IMG/VR virus record: IMGVR_UViG_3300033146_001719
Location: 1-27,715 of that record
Origin: a virus
DNA length: 27,715 bases
Direction: 5' to 3' (one strand)
A program made the translations under genes and the position numbers. Of this stretch, positions 21,501-27,715 are shown one piece after another. How positions within the stretch are numbered: position 1 is the stretch's first letter; the number at the start of each line of letters is the position of its first letter. The notes under the pieces were generated by a model. That model worked only from the letters and a program-made list of their open reading frames with translations. It made no database searches and was not told the DNA's origin.

Positions 21501-22373
21501 TTATGCTGCTTCGAAATAAACTACTTCGTTTGTATACTTAATTTGAGCACCTAATTTAAATGCTGCATCAAAATGTACATTCTTAGTTAATGGATCATTA
21601 ATCCATTCCGCTGAACTTACTTTAGAAACTTCATCAGTTCCAATTACTAAATTCTTAGCCCATGTTAAGATCATATCTTGTGTTGATCCTAAACCTACTT
21701 TAGCTTCAATTTTTACTTGGCCTTCATAACCAAATGCCCACATTGATAATGGCCCGAAATCTGCATTAGCATCTCTGTAAAAGTTAGCTGATAATCTATT
21801 TTGCTTATATAAATTAAAATTAGCTAAACTCATATAAATTGTTAATACACCTCTAGAACTCATACCTGGAGTTGATTTTGCAATCATATCAATTACTGCA
21901 TCATCAATTGAAGTAGATGTAATACCTATTGAAGTTGCTACAATTTTATCTGTAGAATCTGCTGTTAATGTTAACCAACCATCAATATAATCTGTACCTG
22001 AAGTATCTCCGATCCATAAATCATGATTTACTTTAGTTTTAATTTTAGCAATTTCATCTGCTGTTACTGCTGAAGCTACATCAATTCCACCTAAGGCTTT
22101 TGAATCTAAATCAGCATAACAAAGTTTATCTGTTGCTCTATAATCTTTAACTTCAATTTCTTTTTCTGTTAAAGTTGTTGCACCATCTGCTGGTGTTCCA
22201 CAAGCAGCATTTGCGAATGTAGGCTGTGCATCTACATAGTTTAAATACTCCTTAAATTTAATACCTGTTTGGATTTCATATTGTGCGAAATCATCGTTGA
22301 ACAATACTCCTGCTCTTAAAAGCTCAGTTGCTTTTTCGGTATAATCTGTTAATCCTGTTACTACAAAACTCAT
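21501..22373 (-). CDS. Major capsid protein
   Basis: A 290-residue protein (MSFVVTGLTDYTEKATELLRAG...). It follows the scaffold gene by 25 bp and precedes the tail-tube gene. The segment ATTLTEKEIEVKDYRATDKL resembles the E-loop/core start of HK97-fold coats, and DAVIDMIAKSTPGMSSRGVLTIYMSLANFNLYKQNRLSANF followed by GPLSMWAFGYEGQVKIEAKVGLGSTQDMILTWAKNLVIGTD resembles the P-domain and A-domain strands. It ends LGAQIKYTNEVVYFEAA, a typical capsid C-terminus. It should form the head shell after scaffold loss. The HK97-like fold is inferred; coat identity rests on context and pattern. Confidence 0.75.
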   Translation of the reverse strand: MSFVVTGLTDYTEKATELLRAGVLFNDDFAQYEIQTGIKFKEYLNYVDAQPTFANAACGTPADGATTLTEKEIEVKDYRATDKLCYADLDSKALGGIDVASAVTADEIAKIKTKVNHDLWIGDTSGTDYIDGWLTLTADSTDKIVATSIGITSTSIDDAVIDMIAKSTPGMSSRGVLTIYMSLANFNLYKQNRLSANFYRDANADFGPLSMWAFGYEGQVKIEAKVGLGSTQDMILTWAKNLVIGTDEVSKVSSAEWINDPLTKNVHFDAAFKLGAQIKYTNEVVYFEAA

Positions 22374-22398
22374 TTTTTATCTTTTATTTTTATGTTTA

Positions 22399-22881
22399 TT
22401 AATATGATAATCCTAAAGCTGTTCTTTGAGCTTTAATTTTTTCAATCATTGTATTTGAAAAACTTACATTTTCCGATTTAGTTTCTTTTACAGAAACTGG
22501 TTTAGTTGCTGGCTCTTCTTTAAGTTTTTCAACTTGCTTAGTTAAGTTAGCATTTTCTTTTTTCATTTCTTCTTCTTTCTCCTCTGCATCTTTTGTTCCA
22601 TCTTCTAATTCAGCAATCTTAGCTTTTAATTCATCATTTTCTAAAGTTAATTCTTCAACTTTAGCTTCTAATTCAGCTATAATTTCTGCATCAGTTTTTT
22701 CTTCTTCTTTTTCTGCTGGCTCTTCAACTTCTTCTACTGTTTCAACATGTTCAGTTTCTTCAGCTAATTTAGTTTCATCTTCAGCAATGATTACATCTTC
22801 TTTATTCTCTGTTACAATTTCATCTTCTTTAGTAACATTAAATAATTCAGCAATCTTACTTAAAATTTCTTCTGCTTTCAT
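22399..22881 (-). CDS. Capsid scaffolding protein
   Basis: A 160-residue, very acidic protein, nearly one quarter Glu. Residues 1-25 form an amphipathic helix, followed by a long charged linker (ETEHVETVEEVEEPAEKEEE) and a continuous coiled coil at about 55-125 (LEAKVEELTLENDELKAKIA, ENANLTKQVEKLKEE). The C-terminus is a basic amphipathic tail (MIEKIKAQRTALGLSY), which would bind the coat protein. This is the usual layout of a phage scaffold, encoded between protease and coat genes. It would be removed by the prohead protease. Confidence 0.8.
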   Translation of the reverse strand: MKAEEILSKIAELFNVTKEDEIVTENKEDVIIAEDETKLAEETEHVETVEEVEEPAEKEEEKTDAEIIAELEAKVEELTLENDELKAKIAELEDGTKDAEEKEEEMKKENANLTKQVEKLKEEPATKPVSVKETKSENVSFSNTMIEKIKAQRTALGLSY

Positions 22882-22951
22882 ATATATACTTTATTTTTAT
22901 TTAACGTATTTATTATATGTAATTATAATAAATTTTTTGTTTAGTTTCTTC

Positions 22952-22971
22952 GAAACTGTTCACTAGTTTTT
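22952..22971. repeat. 20-bp inverted repeat flanking the protease gene, copy 1
   Basis: GAAACTGTTCACTAGTTTTT. It matches, at 19 of 20 positions and in inverted orientation, the sequence at 23695-23714. This copy starts inside the protease stop codon region (stop 22970-22972). Each copy also holds a small dyad AAACT-N7-AGTTT. Confidence 0.75.
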
Positions 22972-23650
22972 ACTCTTTATCAGTAATTACTAATGTATTA
23001 TTTTCATTCCATTCTTCTATCAAATACTTAATATAATTGATTTTAGCATCATTATCTTTAAAATCTTCTCTACCTTCTGGTTTATTTTCTAATTTTAAAT
23101 CTGTTAAAACTGTTGTTATAAATGCTTCAATAGAAAATCCTCTAATTTCATCATTTTTAATCTGTTCCCATACTTCATCATTATCAACTTTCATTGAAAT
23201 CATCCAAGTACCTGGTTCTAAATCAGTAAATCCTAATGCATTTGATTTATCATTTGTTGGATCTTCTACAATCCATGATTCAAATATATACATATTATTT
23301 GCATTATATTCATGTTGAATAGTTACATTAGATTGTTTATGATTTTTTAAATACTCTTGTGCTAATTGTGCAACAGTATCTTTTGAGAAAAATACTTCGT
23401 ATTCGCCTTTAAACATATCAAATCTATAAATCTTTTTATTAGGTATTAATGCTGGGCCTGTTATAACTCTTTTATCTTCATCTGATTTACCAAATGTAAA
23501 TTTCATTTTACCTTTTTTAGCAAATTTCATGAAATCCTTTTCAATAGCAGGAAAATCAACTGCACTTACAGCAGTTAATGCATCAAAATCAATATTTTCA
23601 ATTAATAATTCATATAAATCTAATTTTTCTTCTTTTTCTTCTTTTTCCAT
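22970..23650 (-). CDS. Prohead maturation protease (XkdF-like, S78-type)
   Basis: A 226-residue protein (MEKEEKEEKLDLYELLIENI...). Residues 61-90 read RVITGPALIPNKKIYRFDMF then KGEYEVFFSK. H113 lies in IQHEYNAN. Residues 124-150 read ESWIVEDPTND then GTWMISMKVD, and S173 lies in IRGFSIEAF. The PNKxIxR, H and GFSIE pattern is that of the XkdF-like (Peptidase S78_2) phage proteases, with H113 and S173 as likely catalytic residues. It matures proheads by cutting scaffold and possibly coat. It lies directly before the scaffold gene, as usual. Confidence 0.82.
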   Translation of the reverse strand: MEKEEKEEKLDLYELLIENIDFDALTAVSAVDFPAIEKDFMKFAKKGKMKFTFGKSDEDKRVITGPALIPNKKIYRFDMFKGEYEVFFSKDTVAQLAQEYLKNHKQSNVTIQHEYNANNMYIFESWIVEDPTNDKSNALGFTDLEPGTWMISMKVDNDEVWEQIKNDEIRGFSIEAFITTVLTDLKLENKPEGREDFKDNDAKINYIKYLIEEWNENNTLVITDKE

Positions 23651-23694
23651 TGTATTATTATTTTTTATAAGTAATATATTTAGCTTTTTTGTTT

Positions 23695-23714
23695 AAAAAC
23701 TAGTAAACAGTTTC
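23695..23714. repeat. 20-bp inverted repeat flanking the protease gene, copy 2
   Basis: AAAAACTAGTAAACAGTTTC, the inverted partner of 22952-22971 with one mismatch. It abuts the stop codon of the tape-measure gene (23715-23717). The two copies frame the protease gene and its leader. Confidence 0.75.
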
Positions 23715-26705
23715 TTAAAAACTAACTCTATCTTGAACTTCTACATCAGTATCTTGTTGATCTGTTATTTCATGTGATACTACATAAATCTTTTTACTTT
23801 GTAATGTTGCTGCTAATAAATTATAATCAATTAAAGGTGAAACTTCATTAACATCTCCAGAACTATTACCAGCATCATTAATACTATTTAATAATGGAGC
23901 AAATTCTTGAGTGCTTGCTCTATTTATAATAAATTCACCACCTTCTGCTTCAACTGCACCCATATTAACACCACCTGCTGCATGTAAAGAACCATTAAGA
24001 ATTCCACCACCTGCTGCAATTAAAGGTTTAGGAGTAAACTTCTCTTTATTAACATCTGATATTTGTTTAATAGCAACCCCTGCTATTATAGCTGATTCTA
24101 TTCCTGCTAGTATTTGCCCAGCTGGAGCAGGAATAGTAGTATTCCATGCAGCCATGATACCTGATGCTGCATTAATAGCAATACCAGCTTTTTGAGAATT
24201 TTTAGATGAATTAAAAGCTTGTTGGCCTGCTGCATTTTCAGTTTTAATTCTTTTATTCTTGATTTCTTTCTCTTTTTCTTCTTTCTTTAATTGTAATGTT
24301 ATAACTTTTTTATCAAATTGTTCTTGTGATATTAAACCTGAATCTAATTGGGCTTGTAATAAAGCTTGTTCTTGTTTAAACTTTGCTTCTAAAATATTAG
24401 TTTCTTTATTTGCAGTTTCTGTAGCAGCTGCAATTCTAGCATCTTTTAATTTATTTGCATTATCAATAGAAATTTGATTAATTTGCGATAATATACTTAA
24501 TCCTTTTTGTGCTACTGCTTTAACAGTAGCTAATTCTTCATCTAAAGCTGCAGCTTTTGCAGCTTTCTTTTCTTCATTTCTTACTACTTCAGCTTCATCT
24601 TTAGCTATTTGGATTTCAGCATCTCTTTCATCTCTAATTGTTTGATATTCTTCTTCAGTTATCAATTGTTGATCAAGCTTCATTCTTAATTGTTCATCTT
24701 CAAGAACTGCTTGTTCATCTAATTTAATTAAAATATTATTATGTTTTTCATCAATTAATGTTAATTCTCTATTAAGTTGTTCTTGATTACTTAAATCTTG
24801 ATTATCTAAAAATGCTTTATGAATACTTAATATTAAATCATCTGTAGCTTTCTTTTGATCAATTAATTGTTTATCACTTTTCTTTTGATTATCAATTAAA
24901 GATTGATTTAAACCATCTACTTTATTAATATAATCTTGATCAATTTTTAATAACTCTAATGAAGTTTTTTCTTTACTCCATTCTTCTTGTTCAGCAGTAG
25001 CTCTTACAATTTCTAATTGTTTATCTTTATTAATTTTATGTAATTCAATTCTAGCATCTAATTCTGTTTGTGTTGCTACACTATTATCTTTTAATGCTTC
25101 TACATTCTGTTGTTTCCATAAATCAATAACTTCTTGATTAGCAGCTATTAATTGTGAATTATGTTCATCTTGATTTTCAGCTATTTTTTCATTAGTTTCT
25201 CTTGTTATTTTTTTCTTTTCAGTTAAATATTTTAATTCTGCTTCTTTTAACTTTAAATTATTAGTACCATATTCGGCTTTTATAATTTCAAATTCTTTTC
25301 TCGCCGCTTCTATTTTTTTATTTTGTATTTTAATCAATCTATCTTCCTCATCTTTTAACATTTCTTCTGTAAATGTTTTTTGATTCTCTAAAATAGATTG
25401 ATTAGTTTCTTCATAATATTTTAATCTAGCTTTAATTAAATTAACATTTTCTCTTAATGATTGAGATCTTAATCTATTACCTTCTTGAGCCTTTTTAGCT
25501 CCTTCTTCAGCTACTTTACCTTCTAATTCTGTTTGTTTTATAATAACATCCATTAAATGTAAACCTTCTTCTCTTAAAATAGTACCTTCATCCATTAATT
25601 TCTTAACTTGAGTAGCATTTTTAACTTCTACTCCATATTTAGCATTAATTAAACCTATTTCAGCATTAGTAACTGCTTCTTGAGCACTTAAATCATCTTC
25701 AGCTTGGCCTTTTCTCATTGCATAATAATCTTCAAAGGCTTTCTTTCTTTCATCTATTGATTTACTTTGATCTTTATAAACACCTTCAAGTTTTTTCATT
25801 GATGCTGTAACTTCTGCAGTAGTAGCATCATTTAACTTTTGTTGCGCATCATATTCTCTTAATGCTTGTGTTAATTTTTCATTAGCTTCAGCAACAGCAA
25901 TCATTTTATCACCCATATCACCAATAAGTTCACTAGCTTTTGCAAAATCACCACTAAAAACTGCAGCGATTACATCGCCAACTCCTTTCATTGATTCTAC
26001 AAAACCATCTACTAAACCACTAACATATGCAATTTTATCTTCAATAAAATCTAATAAAGGCTGAAATTTACTTAATACTGCAACGGCTACTCCGATTAAG
26101 GCAGCAATTAATGTTAAAATTAAACCAATAGGATTACTAAGCAACATAGTAAAAAAAACTTTAGTTGCTTTAGCGGCATTCATTACTAATCCAGGTAATT
26201 TACCCATAGAACCACCAAATGAACTCATCATACCTCCAGCTTGTTCAGCTCCTTCTCCCATTTTAGCCATACCTTCAGAATACTTACCAGTTTGCCTGTG
26301 GAAATTACCTCCAGCTTGTTCAGTTTTATTTAATTCATCAGTTAAAGCTTTTTGTTTAGCAACCATCTTTTTACCAACATTAACATCATTTAATTCTGCT
26401 TTTGATAATTTATTAATATTATTAGTAACTACTGATAATTCAGCTTTTAATTTTTCTAAGTGCCCACTCTCTTCTTTCTTTAACTTATTAGTATTTTGTA
26501 TAGCTTTACTATTTTCATTATAACTCTTCTTTAAAACTTTTAATTTTTCAGCGTTATCAACGAATTCTTTAGTACCTTTTTGATTATTTTTACTTAATTC
26601 TCTTTGAGATGCATTTAATTCTTGAATTTCTTTATTTGTATCAACTAAAGATTTTTCCATTTTAGTTGTATCAAGATTTAATGTATATGTAATAACTTCA
26701 GCCAT
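23715..26705 (-). CDS. Tail tape-measure protein
   Basis: I place the start at ATG 26703-26705 (MAEVITYTLNLDTTKMEKSL, 996 aa). The frame is open to 26738, but the preceding gene overlaps that stretch and an A-rich leader precedes 26705. Residues 15-110 are coiled coil (LKKSYNENSKAIQNTNKLKKE), followed by a Gly/Met-rich part. About 190-240 is hydrophobic (LLSNPIGLILTLIAALIGVAV), as in most tape measures. Some 500 further residues are long Glu/Lys/Gln coiled coil. The C-terminus (AIIAGVAIKQISDVNKEK, GGGILNGSLHAAGGVNMGAV, EGGEFIINRAST) is typical of the family. At about 0.15 nm per residue a tail of about 150 nm is expected. The stop-start overlap with the endonuclease gene (TAATG) couples the two. 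Confidence 0.9.
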   Translation of the reverse strand: MAEVITYTLNLDTTKMEKSLVDTNKEIQELNASQRELSKNNQKGTKEFVDNAEKLKVLKKSYNENSKAIQNTNKLKKEESGHLEKLKAELSVVTNNINKLSKAELNDVNVGKKMVAKQKALTDELNKTEQAGGNFHRQTGKYSEGMAKMGEGAEQAGGMMSSFGGSMGKLPGLVMNAAKATKVFFTMLLSNPIGLILTLIAALIGVAVAVLSKFQPLLDFIEDKIAYVSGLVDGFVESMKGVGDVIAAVFSGDFAKASELIGDMGDKMIAVAEANEKLTQALREYDAQQKLNDATTAEVTASMKKLEGVYKDQSKSIDERKKAFEDYYAMRKGQAEDDLSAQEAVTNAEIGLINAKYGVEVKNATQVKKLMDEGTILREEGLHLMDVIIKQTELEGKVAEEGAKKAQEGNRLRSQSLRENVNLIKARLKYYEETNQSILENQKTFTEEMLKDEEDRLIKIQNKKIEAARKEFEIIKAEYGTNNLKLKEAELKYLTEKKKITRETNEKIAENQDEHNSQLIAANQEVIDLWKQQNVEALKDNSVATQTELDARIELHKINKDKQLEIVRATAEQEEWSKEKTSLELLKIDQDYINKVDGLNQSLIDNQKKSDKQLIDQKKATDDLILSIHKAFLDNQDLSNQEQLNRELTLIDEKHNNILIKLDEQAVLEDEQLRMKLDQQLITEEEYQTIRDERDAEIQIAKDEAEVVRNEEKKAAKAAALDEELATVKAVAQKGLSILSQINQISIDNANKLKDARIAAATETANKETNILEAKFKQEQALLQAQLDSGLISQEQFDKKVITLQLKKEEKEKEIKNKRIKTENAAGQQAFNSSKNSQKAGIAINAASGIMAAWNTTIPAPAGQILAGIESAIIAGVAIKQISDVNKEKFTPKPLIAAGGGILNGSLHAAGGVNMGAVEAEGGEFIINRASTQEFAPLLNSINDAGNSSGDVNEVSPLIDYNLLAATLQSKKIYVVSHEITDQQDTDVEVQDRVSF

Positions 26706-27205
26706 TATGTTATATTTATTTTTATATTTTTGAAACACTCTTGCATACCACTAAATTTAATTATAGGTATATATTTAAATTCTTTATTTTCTTTTTGTAT
26801 TGTATTTTCTAATTCACTAATTATTCTCGAAGAGCCTTTGAATATTTTAATTATTTTATAATTATAAGGTAATCTAATAAATCTTCTTTTTATTGTTAAA
26901 AAAGTTTTCCCTATTTTATAAAATTCTTCTTTATCATTATAACACTTAATTATATAAACTTTAAATGAATCAAATTCTTTACTTTTATTACCAGCTTCTT
27001 CCCATCCAGTATAACTCCACCATCCAGTAGTTCTTCCTTTAGAGGCTTTACTTAATTTATCTCTAGTTTCTTTAGTAACTGGAGTTAATCTACGTTTTTT
27101 CCAAGCTTCTTTTAATTTTTCTTTATGTTCTTCTGATAATTTTTTGCCTTTTTGAGATTCACTCATTTTCTTTAATGTTTCTTTAGAATGTTTCCTAGTT
27201 GCCAT
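26705..27205 (-). CDS. Homing endonuclease, NUMOD3 plus GIY-YIG (free-standing)
   Basis: A 166-residue protein with several NUMOD3-like DNA-binding repeats at the N-terminus (HSKETLKKMSESQKGKKLSE, SEEHKEKLKEAWKKRR, TKETRDKLSKASKG), then a GIY-YIG nuclease module: FKVYIIK at 81-87, FYKIGKT at 95-101, R107/R108, and acidic residues E131/E133. The module ends IPIIKFSGMQECFK. Such enzymes cut a target allele and spread by repair. Order of domains (DNA-binding first) is inverted relative to typical I-TevI-type enzymes. The gene sits directly before the tape-measure gene and after a hairpin-rich spacer; no intron is evident. Base composition resembles its neighbours. Confidence 0.8.
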   Translation of the reverse strand: MATRKHSKETLKKMSESQKGKKLSEEHKEKLKEAWKKRRLTPVTKETRDKLSKASKGRTTGWWSYTGWEEAGNKSKEFDSFKVYIIKCYNDKEEFYKIGKTFLTIKRRFIRLPYNYKIIKIFKGSSRIISELENTIQKENKEFKYIPIIKFSGMQECFKNIKINIT

Positions 27206-27280
27206 TATAAATTTTATTATTTATTATAAAGTATTATTTATAGGATTCTTGTTTTTAATTTTTATTAGCTTTTAATTAAG

Positions 27281-27385
27281 GAATAGAGCTTAATAGAATC
27301 ATCTAGTTTAATTTAAAATAAAAAGCTTTATAATCCATTTAAAATAATTATAAAGCTCTCTAAACCTTTATTTTAAGCTCTATCC
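27281..27385. repeat. Long inverted repeat enclosing the terminator
   Basis: The arm ATAGAGCTTAA (27283-27293) has its exact complement TTAAGCTCTAT at 27373-27383. Two further pairs (GG/CC) fit if one A is bulged. The arms enclose the terminator hairpin and one arm covers the stop of the holin-like gene. It may form a multi-stem RNA or mark the insertion borders of the endonuclease gene. Confidence 0.5.
27324..27357 (-). terminator. Intrinsic terminator after the holin-like gene
   Basis: An 11-bp perfect stem, AGCTTTATAAT (27324-27334) with ATTATAAAGCT (27347-27357), 12-nt loop. On the minus strand it is followed by TTTTATTTT. It lies 23 bp past the stop of the 68-aa gene and should end that transcript. 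Confidence 0.75.
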
Positions 27386-27586
27386 AAGTTCATTATTTTG
27401 TTCTTTTTTGTAATTTTTAACTCCTTCAACACTAAAATAACCACCTAATACAATACCTAACGGAATAGTTAAAGTTTTTAATACTTCTAAATAAATTGGT
27501 ATTGATGCACTTAAAAAAGCAAGAATTAAAACACTAAATGTAATACTTAATGCTAAAACTCTTCTTATTATTTTATTATAACTCAT
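27380..27586 (-). CDS. Small membrane protein, holin-like
   Basis: A 68-residue protein with a short basic N-terminus (MSYNKIIRRV), two hydrophobic segments (about 10-31 LALSITFSVLILAFLSASIP and 34-53 EVLKTLTIPLGIVLGGYFSV) and a charged C-terminal tail (KNYKKEQNNELG). Size, two membrane spans and Lys-rich tail fit class II holins. It starts 16 bp past the stop of the previous gene and ends 23 bp before a terminator. A partial upstream protein could be the lysin, but that is not established. It could also be a small membrane protein of unknown role. Confidence 0.5.
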   Translation of the reverse strand: MSYNKIIRRVLALSITFSVLILAFLSASIPIYLEVLKTLTIPLGIVLGGYFSVEGVKNYKKEQNNELG

Positions 27587-27601
27587 ATATTTCTTATAAT
27601 C

Positions 27602-27715
27602 TTATATTCTATCGTTATTCATTCGATATCTTAAACTGAATACATCAATAAACCATTCTTTACTATTTGGTAATGAAGTTCCTGTATAATCATAATACTG
27701 CCCAAAACCACAAGT
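27602..27715 (-). CDS. C-terminal 37 residues of an unidentified protein
   Basis: On the minus strand the frame is open from the window edge to TAA 27602-27604. It reads TCGFGQYYDYTGTSLPNSKE, then WFIDVFSLRYRMNNDRI. The start is outside the window. The aromatic-rich end next to a holin-like gene would suit a lysin, and IDVFSLR has the look of a catalytic or cell-wall-binding domain end, but too little remains to identify it. Confidence 0.5.
   Translation of the reverse strand, partial: TCGFGQYYDYTGTSLPNSKEWFIDVFSLRYRMNNDRI

Noticed and set aside
23911-24195. Plus-strand ORF of 94 residues in the tape-measure gene
   Set aside because: Antisense to the tape-measure C-terminus, whose Ala/Gly-rich codons produce the open frame; no independent signal.
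26706-26738. N-terminal extension of the tape-measure protein to 26738
   Set aside because: The extra 11 residues lie inside the endonuclease gene; ATG 26705 follows an A-rich leader and overlaps the TAA as TAATG like other junctions.

Overview
This window reads as part of the genome of a tailed double-stranded DNA phage (or prophage) that infects a Bacteroidetes host, most likely one of the Flavobacteriia. The reasons are: recognisable large terminase, portal, prohead protease, scaffold, capsid and tape-measure genes; roughly three quarters A+T; start codons preceded by A-rich leaders (AAATAAA-like) instead of Shine-Dalgarno sequences; and tail proteins of types I associate with Bacteroidetes phages (WGDG/BspA-like). 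No tail-sheath gene is visible and the tape-measure protein is long (about 996 aa), so a long non-contractile, siphovirus-like tail is inferred. No integrase, repressor, CRISPR array or recognisable defence system is present.

Layout, following minus-strand transcription from right to left. 27.7-27.4 kb: the C-terminus of an unidentified protein and a small holin-like membrane protein, closed by a terminator hairpin. 27.2-18.1 kb: a free-standing GIY-YIG homing endonuclease, tape measure, XkdF-type prohead protease, acidic scaffold, major capsid protein, probable tail-tube protein, a strong terminator, a small structural protein, portal, head-tail connector, a membrane-anchored coiled-coil protein and tRNA-Cys. 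18.0-16.1 kb: a plus-strand island with two small genes, each followed by its own terminator, and a 930-bp non-coding region holding a 63/64-bp tandem repeat and several hairpins. 16.1-12.1 kb: a minus-strand block of small genes (winged-helix-like protein, PD-(D/E)XK nuclease, sigma-like factor, zinc-finger protein and unknowns). 12.1-10.0 kb: small and large terminase, then tRNA-Ser, tRNA-Ile and tRNA-Trp. 10.0-0 kb: tail assembly chaperone-like protein, two paralogous tail-completion proteins, a WGDG/BspA-like protein, a HK97-gp10-like protein, two large tail-tip proteins and a truncated fibre protein with YadA-like repeats.

The head, tail and packaging genes together form a virion-building programme, but in an unusual order: tape measure, protease, scaffold, capsid and tail tube come before portal, and the terminase pair lies about 7 kb downstream, at the head of the tail-tip genes. 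The sigma-like factor just upstream of the terminase genes is a plausible late-gene regulator. The observations most worth a second look are a probable frame break or frameshift at 8.55-8.58 kb joining two tail ORFs, the duplicated tail-completion gene, the tandem-repeat region (candidate origin or control region), the terminator-bounded secreted protein gene on the plus strand, and a 20-bp inverted repeat bracketing the prohead protease gene.
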